Source: Deltaproteobacteria bacterium
GTDB lineage: Bacteria; Myxococcota_A; Polyangia; Polyangiales; JADJMO01
Direction: 5' to 3'
Assembly (NCBI GenBank): GCA_025363655.1
Contig: JANYDK010000023.1
Coordinates: forward strand, 1 to 37,012
Length of the DNA stretch: 37,012 nt
The notes under the pieces: model-generated
Databases searched by the model: none
The model's input: the letters and a program-made list of their open reading frames with translations, nothing else
Told to the model about the DNA's origin: nothing
Shown here: positions 24,201 through 31,935 of the stretch, in pieces
Position numbering within the stretch: the stretch's first letter is position 1
Layout: the number at the start of each line of letters is the position of its first letter
Translations under genes and position numbers: made by a program

Positions 24201-24950
24201 GCGCTCTGGGAGGTCAACGTCTGGTCGACGTACTCGAAGACGATCGACAAGCTCTACCCGTTCTCTCCCGAGTCGACGATCGACGTGAAGCTCGACGACT
24301 TCTCCAACTTCTTCAAGCCGAAGGACGGCCTCGTCTGGGGCTTCTACGAGACGAACCTGAAGGGCCAATTGGAAGAGCAGGGGGGAGTCTTCATCCCGAC
24401 CAAGCGCTTCAAGAACCAGATGGACTTCAGCCCGCAGTTCCTCAAGTGCCTGAAGCAGAGCAACGACATCACCAAGGCGACCTTCTTCGATCCGAAGGTG
24501 TCGGCGAAGCAGCCGACAGTGATGTTCGAGGTGAACTTGCACTCGGTGAGCGAGAACGTCTCGCACGTCTCGTTCGAGGTCGACGGCGTCGGCCACGAGT
24601 ACAAGAACGAGCCCGAAGAGTGGGTGAAGATGCAGTGGCCGGCGGAGAAGCCGGAGACGCACGGCGCCAAGCTGCGCGTCCGTGGCTTCGGTGGCCTCGA
24701 CGAAGAGATCGCCCGCGCGGGTGACTTCGGCTTCTTCCGTCTCATCGACGCAGCGTCCGAGATCAAGCAGGCGCCCCCCAAGGGTGGCGAGCAGCCGTCG
24801 CTCATCGCCGAGTGGCAGCTCAAGTCGCAATCGGCTTCGGTGCGACTCAACATCCGCCCGCTGAAGAAGGACAACCCCCTCGACACTTGGACCTCGAAGA
24901 ACGTCTTCCGCGGCTTCACCTGCCCGCGCCTGACGATGGCCGGCAAGTAA
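21267..24950 (+). CDS. tssM: T6SS inner-membrane protein TssM (IcmF-like)
   Basis: A 1,227-aa TssM/IcmF, the large inner-membrane protein spanning the periplasm to TssJ. Two N-terminal membrane segments lie in residues 1-45. A cytoplasmic NTPase-like domain follows with Walker A GPPGAGKTT (about 118-126) and GTRNCDWWFTNEAIILDTAG (Walker B region, about 150-170). A third membrane segment (LYAAAAVVIAVMLIIPSSC, about 428-449) leads to the long periplasmic part, which ends in the C-terminal beta domain (VSFEVDGVGHEYKNEPEEW and the final NVFRGFTCPRLTMAG). The intact Walker A suggests nucleotide binding. GGAGAA precedes the ATG; tagF starts 14 bp after the stop. Confidence 0.96.
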   Translation: MWVWILAAVLLTAIWVGGYFLSLVLWIKIVASVGVVLFLVTILLLRRWRAVRAAKALEREIMRQAAQQAANTRPDRRAEIIELQEQIQKGIASLKASKLGNVTGAAALYALPWYVIIGPPGAGKTTALKHSGLEFPFLDPRGGGVRGVGGTRNCDWWFTNEAIILDTAGRYATEQDDHEEWIAFLGMLRRFRVKKPINGVIVAVSVADLAQATEEQIDTYSKKLRARIDEVMTRLEMVVPVYVTFTKSDLIAGFVEFFGDLRKSERGQTFGATFPLDAGSNPGFEPARAFEREFDILVETLHSRGVKRLQSERVAEARTKIFQFPLEFQSLRSNLAEFIGALFQKNTFQETPIFRGVYFTSGTQEGRPMDRVLGSMARAFGLRPQAAEATEAPKESKSYFVTDLFKKVCFPDQNVAARTARESRRQRLRRVLYAAAAVVIAVMLIIPSSCTYVRNKDLVDSTSDIASKATKVKWDDGGAVPDKTDKLVGIKNRLIKLEDWRQNGAPIGMRWGMYTGDSLYEPLRNLYLSILDKGLRDRTKPLIEERLQKIDPTSVREAQQYGLAYNDLKLYIIMTEPKKRLPDYLDLTKADQDKDCSPAQGGGDPDCYASINLTKAWAGALKKEGDKEAEDALRPHVNEYLRYLKSGDLKPWKADDSLVTKTRGILLQVPQLQRNYAALTGIASAENPAITKEMIFYGSIAPYVSSKKGVKVDGAYTKKGWNTVRQALQSQQSQLNSEVWVLNEDLTAKVDVFKQIIDLRNQYFENYKKAWRDFLMDLEVEKPDNAERALDELQALSESEWPYQRLIRILDENVTLDVGEAEDGPDQFETGAAAKLNQKISQKTGSALQGTGIDSGVSVTNKPKGRPISPVERDFKPITKFGVSGVTPKEGEQGPPTNLKQYQDLLAKIGAVLSDLKDSKAQPDPKAMQAEFETAFRSASALLADQDGFTRPILSPLIMNPITLAWGAVLHDSGGAGSALWEVNVWSTYSKTIDKLYPFSPESTIDVKLDDFSNFFKPKDGLVWGFYETNLKGQLEEQGGVFIPTKRFKNQMDFSPQFLKCLKQSNDITKATFFDPKVSAKQPTVMFEVNLHSVSENVSHVSFEVDGVGHEYKNEPEEWVKMQWPAEKPETHGAKLRVRGFGGLDEEIARAGDFGFFRLIDAASEIKQAPPKGGEQPSLIAEWQLKSQSASVRLNIRPLKKDNPLDTWTSKNVFRGFTCPRLTMAGK

Positions 24951-24964
24951 GGCGGCCGAAGGAC

Positions 24965-25930
24965 ATGACTTTCGGTGGCGTCAGCGGTTTCGGCAAGGTC
25001 CCGCGCATGGGCGACTTCGTGCGCATGCGCGCCCACGAGGAACCGACGGCGACGTTCGAGGGCTGGATTCAGGAGGCGATGGCCTACGGCGAGAACAAGC
25101 GGAAAGACCGCTGGCCCGCCATCTACTCCGGCGGCGCGATCCACGCGTTCGTCTTTCGTTCTCCGAAGAAGGCTCGTCAGCAGAACCTCCTCTCGGGTGT
25201 CTTCAAGCCGAGCCAAGACGCCGTCGGTCGTCGCTTCCCGGTGGTCATCGGCGCGTCGATCCTCGAGCAGACGGTGGCGCCGGGTCCGCATCTCTTGCCG
25301 CTCGTCCTCGGTGACTATTTCGAGGAAGCGACCTCGACACTCTTCAACGTCGACAACGTCGGCTCGCTCTCGGACTTCGAGCGTGCCGTCGATCGCATCG
25401 GCCCGCCGCGCCTCGACTCGGCGGGCTCGCGCAGCAGCGAATATCAACAGTGGTCGTCGATCACGCCGACCTGGACTGCCTGGAGCACCGTCTACGGCAG
25501 CGAGGCCGCGCGCGCGCCCATCCACGCCATTCACACGATTCGCGAGTGCCTCGCGACCTTTCGCGGACAAGAGACGCTCGACACTCCGCTCTCGCTTCGC
25601 CTCCCGCTCGGCGGTGGTGGCGTCGCGGCGGCGGCCTTCTGGATTGACGTCGTTCGCCGCATCGCGCGCTGGAACACGACCGTTCCTTCGTTCTTCCTCC
25701 ACTTCGACGGCTTCACCGGCTCGATGCTCCTCCAACTCGGCGACACTCCTCCGAGCTCGCTCATCGAGCTCTGGGAGCCCGATCCATCGAGTGATTATGT
25801 TTGCGACCTGATGGGCAATGCGCGCTTCGACGAGGCCAAGATCCTCCCCAAGCTCCCACCGCCCGTCGCCGAAATGCTCCAGCGCCACGACCGCCCCGTC
25901 GCCGAATTCCTCGCCGCGCTCGCGCACTGA
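24965..25930 (+). CDS. tagF: T6SS-associated protein TagF
   Basis: A 321-aa TagF (DUF2094) protein. The hallmark N-terminus GVSGFGKVPRMGDFVRMRA is present, followed by SGVFKPSQDAVGRRFPVVIG and PGPHLLPLVLGDYFEEA, all family motifs. In Pseudomonas aeruginosa TagF is a post-translational repressor that binds the FHA protein; an FHA protein is encoded at 12477-13967, so a similar pairing is plausible. The chain seems longer than the usual TagF, with an additional region (residues about 190-320, including HTIRECLATFRGQETLDTPL) that I cannot assign. The start is at 24965, 14 bp after tssM, probably cotranslated. Confidence 0.88.
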   Translation: MTFGGVSGFGKVPRMGDFVRMRAHEEPTATFEGWIQEAMAYGENKRKDRWPAIYSGGAIHAFVFRSPKKARQQNLLSGVFKPSQDAVGRRFPVVIGASILEQTVAPGPHLLPLVLGDYFEEATSTLFNVDNVGSLSDFERAVDRIGPPRLDSAGSRSSEYQQWSSITPTWTAWSTVYGSEAARAPIHAIHTIRECLATFRGQETLDTPLSLRLPLGGGGVAAAAFWIDVVRRIARWNTTVPSFFLHFDGFTGSMLLQLGDTPPSSLIELWEPDPSSDYVCDLMGNARFDEAKILPKLPPPVAEMLQRHDRPVAEFLAALAH

Positions 25931-25998
25931 CCCGCGCACACACCCGCGCCCGCGCCTGCGCACACACCCGCGTCCGCTTCGCGTCCGCGCGCAGACCC
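25926..25998 (+). repeat. Imperfect GC-rich tandem repeat between tagF and tssA
   Basis: About three imperfect copies of a 23-24 bp unit start at 25934, built around CGCACACACCCGCG and CCGCG; the third copy is decayed (GCGCGCAGACCCGCGC). It lies in the 123-bp gap between tagF and tssA and does not code for a plausible protein. Confidence 0.6.
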
Positions 25999-26053
25999 GC
26001 GCTCGTTCTTCCCTTCCCAATTTTCCGATTCAGTTACCATCCGCCCTCCCGCC

Positions 26054-27694
26054 ATGTCCCTGCTCGAAACCCTTCAAGAGAAGACCGCCCCTCTCACCGC
26101 AGCGATCCCCGGCGACAATCCGGCGGGTCCCGATCCGACGTTCGAGCCCGAGTTCGAGGCGATCAAGAAAGAGATCGACAAGCTCAGCTCCGTCGAAGAC
26201 AAGCCCAATTGGGGCTCGGTCGTCACGGGCAGCGCGGCGCTGTTGAAGAACAAGGCGAAGGACTTCCGCATCGCCATCTGGTTGACCGTCGCGCACGTGC
26301 AAGCGAACAACTTCGCTGGCTTCGCCGAAGGCCTGGTGACGCTGCGCGGGCTCTGCACCCAGTACTGGGATCAGATGTATCCCGACGTGAAGCGCGGGCG
26401 CGCGCGCGCCAACATGATCACGTGGTTCATCGACCAGAACACCGCGGTGCTCGAGAAGGTCGACGTCAACAAGCGCAACGGTGAGGCCGTCAAGGTCTCC
26501 GACGACATGTTGAACGAGATCGACGGTGTGCTCTCCGAGAAGCTCGGCGAGCTCTACACCGGCCTCGGCAAGCTCCGCGGATTGATGCGCGACAAGGTGC
26601 GGCAAATCCCGCCCGACGATCCGCCGCCGCCCGATCCGAGCACCGTCGTCGTACAGGAGACGACGAACACCGCGACCGTCGCCGAGGTCTACTACCCGGA
26701 AGAGACGACGGCGACTACGAGCGACGCTGGCGCGGCTCCGGCGATCAGCGGCATCGGCGACGTCGAGCCGGCGTTGGCATTCCATTCGACGTCCCTCGTC
26801 AGCATCGGTCACGTGCTCCGTCGGGAAGATCCGAAGCAGGCGTGGGCGTACAAGCTGCTACGCGTCGGGCTGTGGCTGCCGTTCGCGACGACGCCCTACA
26901 ACGAAGGCAACGTCACGCAGATGGCGTCGCCGCCGCCCGATCCCATCGCCAACTTCGACGCGCTCGCCGAGTCGTCGAGCTGGGCCGATTTGCTCGAGGC
27001 GCTGGAGACCGAAATCCCCAACTATCCGATGTGGTTCGATCTCCACCGCCGCGCGGCGATGGCGCTCGAGAAGCTCGGCGGCGAGTTTCGGCCGGCTCGG
27101 AATGCGCTTGGTCGCGCGGTCGTCGGCTTCGTCTCCTCGTGCCCCGGCCTCGTCGAGCTGCTCTACGCCGACGGCCTGCCGATCTTCGATCCGCTGACGA
27201 AGGAGTGGTACCAAACCGAGGCCGAACGCCAAGGTGCAGGAAGCTCGTCGAAGGCCGATGCCGCCACGGCTGCCGAAGAGGCCGAGCTGAAGGGCCGCTT
27301 CGAGGAAGCGAAGGCGATGGTCTTCGGCGGGAAAATCGCCGAGGGCCTGACGATGGCGACGCAGCTCGCCGCCCGCGGCAAGGATTCGCGCGTTCGATTC
27401 CGTTCGCGTACCGCGGTCGGCCAGATGGCGCTCGACGTCGGACGTCCGGCGATCGCCAAGCCGATGCTCGAAGCCCTCTTCTTCGAGGCCGAGCATCATC
27501 ACCTCGAGACCTGGGAGCCGGCGCTCTGCGTGCCGGTCTACACCTCCCTCCTGACGGCGATTCGTGCAGCGCGTCACCCGGAGGACATCCTCACGCCCGA
27601 GGCGATGGCCAAGGAGGCGACGCTGTTCGATCGCCTCTGCCGGCTCGATCCTGCTGCGGCGATCAAGCTGTCGGGGCAGCCGACTCCGGGCTGA
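26054..27694 (+). CDS. tssA: T6SS assembly protein TssA
   Basis: A 546-aa TssA with an ImpA N-terminal domain (residues about 10-115: IPGDNPAGPDPTFEPEFEAI, then LRGLCTQYWDQMYPD). TssA proteins coordinate tube and sheath growth, either at the baseplate or as a distal cap. A Pro/Thr-rich linker (about 190-245) separates it from a C-terminal helical domain of the VasJ type (AYKLLRVGLWLPFATTPYNE; RAAMALEKLGGEFRPARNAL; HHLETWEPALCVPVYTSLL). That architecture corresponds to the long TssA class with a VasJ extension, not the short class. A gap of 240 bp follows before tssB. Confidence 0.92.
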   Translation: MSLLETLQEKTAPLTAAIPGDNPAGPDPTFEPEFEAIKKEIDKLSSVEDKPNWGSVVTGSAALLKNKAKDFRIAIWLTVAHVQANNFAGFAEGLVTLRGLCTQYWDQMYPDVKRGRARANMITWFIDQNTAVLEKVDVNKRNGEAVKVSDDMLNEIDGVLSEKLGELYTGLGKLRGLMRDKVRQIPPDDPPPPDPSTVVVQETTNTATVAEVYYPEETTATTSDAGAAPAISGIGDVEPALAFHSTSLVSIGHVLRREDPKQAWAYKLLRVGLWLPFATTPYNEGNVTQMASPPPDPIANFDALAESSSWADLLEALETEIPNYPMWFDLHRRAAMALEKLGGEFRPARNALGRAVVGFVSSCPGLVELLYADGLPIFDPLTKEWYQTEAERQGAGSSSKADAATAAEEAELKGRFEEAKAMVFGGKIAEGLTMATQLAARGKDSRVRFRSRTAVGQMALDVGRPAIAKPMLEALFFEAEHHHLETWEPALCVPVYTSLLTAIRAARHPEDILTPEAMAKEATLFDRLCRLDPAAAIKLSGQPTPG

Positions 27695-27934
27695 GCCCCG
27701 GCTCTCACCTCGGCACCACTGTCTGGACGCGCAGCGGGTGGCGGCTACGCAGGCTTCGTGCCCGCGCCGCCGCTCTCGCGGCTGGTTCATCCACGTCCGT
27801 GGTCGGATTCTGCACGTCCTGCGTCGGCCCCGAGCCGTCAACGGAACGATCGATGGTGCTTTACTGCAACCGCTAGTGAGCGATACTGGCGGTCCTTTCC
27901 TCGCAAACCGCGGAACTGAAAAGGGGATGGATTC
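27695..27934 (+). promoter_or_regulatory. Leader region of the tssBC pair
   Basis: A 240-bp gap, long for this operon, probably contains a separate promoter for the abundant sheath subunits. The only promoter-like signal I see is GG at 27891-27892 and GC at 27903-27904, spaced by 10 bases as in sigma-54 promoters, but flanking bases match the consensus poorly. A ribosome site AAGGGG lies about 9 bases before the tssB ATG. Confidence 0.35.
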
Positions 27935-28429
27935 ATGGGCAAAGAAGGATCGGTCGCTCCCCAGGAGCGCGTGAACATCACGTACAAACCGTCGACGGGC
28001 AACGCGAAGGAGGAAGTCGAGCTTCCCCTCAAGATGCTCTTCATGGGCGATTACACGGGTCGTGCAGACCCTCGTCCCCTCGAGGAACGCAAGCCGATCA
28101 ACATCGACAAGGACAACTTCAATCAAGTCCTCGCCGAGCACAATCTGAGCGTCGATCTCAGCGTCCCCGACGTCCTCTCCGGCGAGAAGGACGCGTCACT
28201 CGCGGTGAAGCTCAAGTTCCGCAAGCTCTCGGACTTCGGTCCGGAGGCCGTCGCAGAGCAGGTTCCGGAACTGAAGAAGCTTCTCGAGCTTCGTCAGGCG
28301 CTCACGGCTCTCAAGGGCCCGCTCGGCAACGTCCCGACCTTCCGCAAGAAGATCCAGGCGCTGCTGGCGGACTCGACGAACCGCGAGAAGCTGATGAAGG
28401 AGCTCGGCATCAATAAGGAGCAGGGGTGA
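27935..28429 (+). CDS. tssB: T6SS sheath small subunit TssB
   Basis: A 164-aa TssB (VipA), which forms the contractile sheath with TssC. Diagnostic motifs are RVNITYKPSTGNAKEEVELP, LKMLFMGDYTGRADPRPLEE and the helix LADSTNREKLMKELGI at the C-terminus. Length equals the family norm. The stop overlaps the region just before the tssC ATG, with 2 bases between them, so expression is coupled. The N-domain of the fusion protein at 9553 corresponds to this gene. Confidence 0.96.
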   Translation: MGKEGSVAPQERVNITYKPSTGNAKEEVELPLKMLFMGDYTGRADPRPLEERKPINIDKDNFNQVLAEHNLSVDLSVPDVLSGEKDASLAVKLKFRKLSDFGPEAVAEQVPELKKLLELRQALTALKGPLGNVPTFRKKIQALLADSTNREKLMKELGINKEQG

Positions 28430-28431
28430 CC

Positions 28432-29913
28432 ATGTCGGAAGAGCAAGCAGCAGGCGGCGCAGCCGCAGCAACTACGACCGAAGGTTCGCTTCTCGACGAG
28501 ATTCTCGGCGAGACGAAGCTCACGTCGGGCGACGAAGGTTACGACGTCACGCGACGCGGCGTGCAGGCGTTCCTCGCGGAGCTCCTCGCTCCCGCGCACG
28601 CTTCGGAGAAGGTCGACAAGGCGTTCGCCGACGCCCTCATCGCCGAGATCGATCACAAGATCTCCAAGCAGCTCGACCAGATTCTCCACGACGCGAAGTT
28701 CCAGAAGCTCGAGTCCGCGTGGCGTGGTCTCAAGTTCACCGTCGACCGCACCGACTTCCGCGAGAACGTCAAGTGCGAGGTGCTGAACGTCTCGAAGGAA
28801 GACCTCCAGGCCGACTTCGAGGACGCTCCCGAGGTCACCAAGAGCGGCATGTACCGCATCGCGTACACCGCGGAATACGGCACGTTCGGCGGCAAGCCGA
28901 TCGGCTGCATCTTCGGCAACTACTCGTTCGGTCCCGGCCCCGGCGACATCGCGCTGCTCCAGAGCATCGCGTCCGTCTCCACCATGGCCCACGCGCCGTT
29001 CTTCGCGGCAGTCGCTCCCGAGTTCTTCGGCGAGAAGGACTGGACCAAGCTCCCGAACCTCAAGGACATCAAGTCCATCTTCGAGAGCCCGCAGTACACG
29101 AAGTGGCAGTCGTTCCGCGAGACGGAAGACGCGCGATACGTCGGTCTGACGATGCCGCGCTTCCTCCTCCGTCTGCCGTACGGGCCGATGACCACGCCGA
29201 TCAAGTCCTTCACCTATGAAGAGGACGTCATCGGCAAGCACGACGCGTATTGCTGGGGCAACTCGGCCTACGCGATGGCAACGCGCATCGCCGACAGCTT
29301 CGCGAAGTTCCGTTGGTGCCCGAACATCATCGGCCCGCAGGCCGGTGGCACCGTCGAGAACCTCCCGCTGCACCAGTACCAGGCGATGGGCGAAGTGCAG
29401 ACGAAGATCCCGACCGAGGTGCTCATCAGCGAGCGCCGCGAGTTCGAGCTCTCCGAAGAAGGCATGATCGCTCTCTGTTTCCGCAAGGACAGCGACAACG
29501 CCTGCTTCTTCAGCGCGAACAGCGTGCAGAAGCCGAAGTACTTCGGCCAGTCGGCCGAGGGTCGCGAAGCGGAGATGAACTACCGTCTCGGGACGCAGCT
29601 CCCGTACATGTTCATCTCGTGCCGCATCGCTCACTACCTGAAGGTCCTTCAGCGTGAGCAAATCGGTACCTGGAAAGAGCGCGGCGATCTCGAGAAGGAG
29701 CTCAACGACTGGATCGGCCAGTACGTTGCCGACCAGGACAACGTCACGCCGGCCATTCGTGGTCGTCGTCCGCTCCGCAAAGCCCAGATCATCGTCACCG
29801 AGGTCGAAGGCAACGCGGGTTGGTACAAGGTCGACATGAAGATTCGCCCGCACTTCAAGTACATGGGCGCGTTCTTCACCCTCAGCCTCGTCGGCAAGCT
29901 CGACAAGGACTAG
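28432..29913 (+). CDS. tssC: T6SS sheath large subunit TssC
   Basis: A 493-aa TssC (VipB), the main sheath subunit. The Ala/Thr-rich N-terminus leads to KLESAWRGLKFTVDRTDFRE, then SIASVSTMAHAPFFAAVAPE, MPRFLLRLPYGPMTTPI, FRWCPNIIGPQAGGTVENLP and the C-terminal helix-strand region PHFKYMGAFFTLSLVGKLDK. I use the ATG at 28432; a GTG at 28426 would overlap the tssB stop and is less likely. The gene is followed by a strong terminator, so it ends the plus-strand T6SS operon. Length is normal. Confidence 0.97.
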   Translation: MSEEQAAGGAAAATTTEGSLLDEILGETKLTSGDEGYDVTRRGVQAFLAELLAPAHASEKVDKAFADALIAEIDHKISKQLDQILHDAKFQKLESAWRGLKFTVDRTDFRENVKCEVLNVSKEDLQADFEDAPEVTKSGMYRIAYTAEYGTFGGKPIGCIFGNYSFGPGPGDIALLQSIASVSTMAHAPFFAAVAPEFFGEKDWTKLPNLKDIKSIFESPQYTKWQSFRETEDARYVGLTMPRFLLRLPYGPMTTPIKSFTYEEDVIGKHDAYCWGNSAYAMATRIADSFAKFRWCPNIIGPQAGGTVENLPLHQYQAMGEVQTKIPTEVLISERREFELSEEGMIALCFRKDSDNACFFSANSVQKPKYFGQSAEGREAEMNYRLGTQLPYMFISCRIAHYLKVLQREQIGTWKERGDLEKELNDWIGQYVADQDNVTPAIRGRRPLRKAQIIVTEVEGNAGWYKVDMKIRPHFKYMGAFFTLSLVGKLDKD

Positions 29914-29946
29914 GAAGCGACGTCGTCTCTTCGTGAGACGAACGCG

Positions 29947-29986
29947 AGGCCTCGTGCGCTCCGGCGTACGGGGCCTTCGTGTTTTT
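29947..29986 (+). terminator. Rho-independent terminator of the T6SS operon
   Basis: A 13-bp stem with two G-T pairs joins 29947-29959 (AGGCCTCGTGCGC) and 29964-29976 across the tetraloop TCCG, followed by TCGTG and five T at 29982-29986. It begins 34 bases after the tssC stop. Confidence 0.9.
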
Positions 29987-30002
29987 GCGTTAGGCTCGCA
30001 GG

Positions 30003-30173
30003 ATGGGCGGCAAAGCGACCGGCATCTTCAACATCCTCATCGGCCTCGGCGGCCTCTACATGGTGTCGCAGAAGGGAGCAGAGTTCGCCGTGCTTCCGAA
30101 GCCGGTCGGTTACGGCATCTGCGGCCTGCTCATCGTCTACGGCATCTATTTGCTCGCGCGAAAGCGTGACTGA
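30003..30173 (+). CDS. 56-aa membrane peptide
   Basis: A small gene starting MGGKATGIFNILIGLGGLYM and ending LLARKRD. Two hydrophobic stretches (residues about 8-20 and 37-51, GICGLLIVYGIYLLA) flank a short polar loop with EFAVLPKP; the tail is positively charged, so both ends may be cytoplasmic. No family is recognised. It lies just after the T6SS terminator and has no clear ribosome site (GCAGG lies right before the ATG). GC-rich third positions support coding. It may belong to the T6SS region or be independent. Confidence 0.55.
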   Translation: MGGKATGIFNILIGLGGLYMVSQKGAEFAVLPKPVGYGICGLLIVYGIYLLARKRD

Positions 30174-30206
30174 CGCACGAGCTGGAAATCGCGTACTCGA
30201 ACGGCG

Positions 30207-30998
30207 CTAGAGGCCTTCCGAGCAGGAGTAGAGACCGAAGCCGCAGTTCTGCTGCATGCACTTCACCATCTCGTTCCGCCCGAGCGCGTTCATCCCCGAG
30301 AGGTAGGTTCGACACTCGACCGGGGAGACCCCTTTGCACGATTGCGTGATCACGCCGCAATACGGATCGGCGCCTGGATCAGGACATGCCGTGTGCAGCG
30401 CGTCGTCCTTGCAGTCATAGACATGGAGCGCATCGCAGAGCTGCAGCGGCGACTTCGAGCGGATGCAGGTGACCGCGCGTTCGGCGATCTTCGGCTTGTA
30501 GAATCGCACCGCGTCGCTGCACGCGCCGTTGATGAAAGGGAAGGGGGAGCAGCTCTTGTCGATCTTCAACGTCGTGCAGCTGCCCGGCTTGCCGACGTTC
30601 TCGTCGATGCCGCAAATCGGCGTCGGGCTCGGCTTCTTCTTCGGCGGCGGCGCCCACGCGCCTCCACCTTCACCGACCGGACCACCCCCACCAGGCCAAT
30701 AGCCTTCGGCGGTCGGCGTCGGCCAACTCCCTTCTTTCGGTGGCCCGTAGCCGTCACCGGTTGGCTTCGGCCAGTTCGTCGTCGTCGGAGGTGTGCTCGT
30801 CGCCGGCGTGCCGATGGCGCTCGTGCCGGTAGTGCTCGTCGTGCTCGCGCCCATGCTCGTGGTCGTTGGGCTCGCGCTCGTGCTCGCGAGCGCTCCCCCC
30901 GGCGGGCTCGTCGCCTCGTTTCGGGGGCTGCATCCAGCGGCGATCGCACCGACGAAGAAGAGGAAGCGCGTGCGATCGATGGTCAGCCCTTCGCTCAT
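30207..30998 (-). CDS. Cys-rich predicted lipoprotein
   Basis: A 263-aa protein. The N-terminus has a signal ending in a lipobox (AIAAGC, Cys23). Residues about 30-130 are a Thr/Ser/Pro/Gly-rich stalk (TTTSMGASTTSTTG; repeated WPKPTGDGYGPPKEG-like motifs). From about residue 130 there is a compact domain with at least a dozen cysteines (ICGIDENVGKPGSC, QLCDALHVYDCKDD, YCGVITQSCKG, KCMQQNCGFGLYSC), probably disulfide-bonded outside the cell. Unknown family. The ATG overlaps the HNH gene stop by 4 bp (ATGA), so they share an operon. Stalk plus Cys domain is a common build of myxobacterial surface lipoproteins (inference). Confidence 0.75.
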   Translation of the reverse strand: MSEGLTIDRTRFLFFVGAIAAGCSPRNEATSPPGGALASTSASPTTTSMGASTTSTTGTSAIGTPATSTPPTTTNWPKPTGDGYGPPKEGSWPTPTAEGYWPGGGGPVGEGGGAWAPPPKKKPSPTPICGIDENVGKPGSCTTLKIDKSCSPFPFINGACSDAVRFYKPKIAERAVTCIRSKSPLQLCDALHVYDCKDDALHTACPDPGADPYCGVITQSCKGVSPVECRTYLSGMNALGRNEMVKCMQQNCGFGLYSCSEGL

Positions 30999-31537
30999 TC
31001 GGGTGGCCCGTCCTCTTCCAACGCGACGTTCCAATAGACGTAGCTCGCCCAAGCTTCCGGCACGTTGGTCCCGAAGTTGAGGTGCACGGTGATCGGCAGC
31101 GTCTTCGGCTTCACCGGCGTCGAGAGGAGCGTCATCCCCGCTTGATCGGGCGTGCGGTTGCGTTTCTTCGCGTTGCACGGGTAGCACGACGTGACGATGT
31201 TCTCCCAGTTGGTCCGCCCGCCGAGATGGCGCGGCACCACGTGGTCGTAGTTCAGCTCGCGCATCTTCTTCTTCACGGCGCAGTACTGGCAGGTGAACTT
31301 GTCGCGCGTCATCACGTTGATGCGCGAGAACTTCACCGCCCGCTTGATTCCGCGAAAGAAGCGAAGGAGTCGGACCACCGAGGGCATGCGAATGGTCAGC
31401 GTCATCGAGCGATAGAGCACCTCATCGGTCTCTTCGACGACCTCGACCTTGCCGAGAAAGAGCATGTTGATGGCCTTTTGCCACGACACGATCCGGTGAG
31501 GCTCCATCCCCGGCGTCAACACCAGCACCTGCGACAT
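30995..31537 (-). CDS. HNH endonuclease family protein
   Basis: A 180-aa HNH nuclease family protein. A zinc-binding pair (C83 and C86 in FTCQYC; C118 and C121 in SCYPCN) brackets the HNH motif (D98-H99 in NYDHVVPRHLGG; then NIVTSCYPCNAKKRNRTP). Before it is a conserved N-terminal region (LTPGMEPHRIVSWQKAINML). This standalone architecture is widespread in bacteria, with poorly known function, perhaps DNA repair or phage defence. The start at 31537 is preferred because it follows a purine-rich site (AAGGAGAAAGGGG); the frame remains open up to 31681. It is cotranscribed with the Cys-rich lipoprotein. Confidence 0.87.
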   Translation of the reverse strand: MSQVLVLTPGMEPHRIVSWQKAINMLFLGKVEVVEETDEVLYRSMTLTIRMPSVVRLLRFFRGIKRAVKFSRINVMTRDKFTCQYCAVKKKMRELNYDHVVPRHLGGRTNWENIVTSCYPCNAKKRNRTPDQAGMTLLSTPVKPKTLPITVHLNFGTNVPEAWASYVYWNVALEEDGPPE

Positions 31538-31935
31538 CGCTCGGGACCCCTTTCTCCTTCTTTCTTCGCTGTGAGTCTGTTTCTCGGTTGGGCTCGCTCG
31601 GCTCGTGTTCTCCGGGTGTTCTCCCGGTGTGCGCGATCCGGATGAACGATAGCACCTGAACGGTGGTCGAGCGGCAAACACCCTGTGATCTCGCGTGTCC
31701 TACATTTGTGCACCACTGATCGCGAAAAGCGCTCGCGTCTGCGAGAGGGCATGCAATCATCGCCGGCTGTCCTCTCGTTCCCTCGCTGGAATGGTGCGCG
31801 GGTAGTTCGAGAGAGAAGTGCATTGCCTGCCGACGACGCCAAGGTCAGAACCCGCGGCGCTGCCGAGGTCGTGACTCGACTGCGGCATAACGAAAAAACG
31901 AGCGCCCGCGTACGCCGCGCTCCGTGAGGTACTCC
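31538..31935. other. Divergent intergenic region between HNH and citrate synthase genes
   Basis: Nothing codes convincingly in these 398 bp. A candidate -10-like CATAAC lies at 31885-31890, but no matching -35 is clear. A 6-bp hairpin (GAGCGC 31900-31905, GCGCTC 31917-31922) lies just ahead of the citrate synthase ribosome site and could affect its translation. Confidence 0.4.
31926..31930 (+). promoter_or_regulatory. Ribosome binding site fixing the citrate synthase start
   Basis: GAGGT sits five bases before the GTG at 31936. The alternative GTG at 31924 overlaps this site and lacks one of its own, so the protein probably starts MSTETEGKK. Confidence 0.65.

Noticed and set aside
22533-24830. 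765-codon open frame antisense to tssM
   Set aside because: Long antisense frames are expected in GC-rich genes; it has no recognisable domain and tssM is certain.
27889-27906. Sigma-54 promoter ahead of tssB
   Set aside because: The GG-N10-GC spacing fits, but the flanking -24 and -12 bases match poorly; such matches are common by chance.
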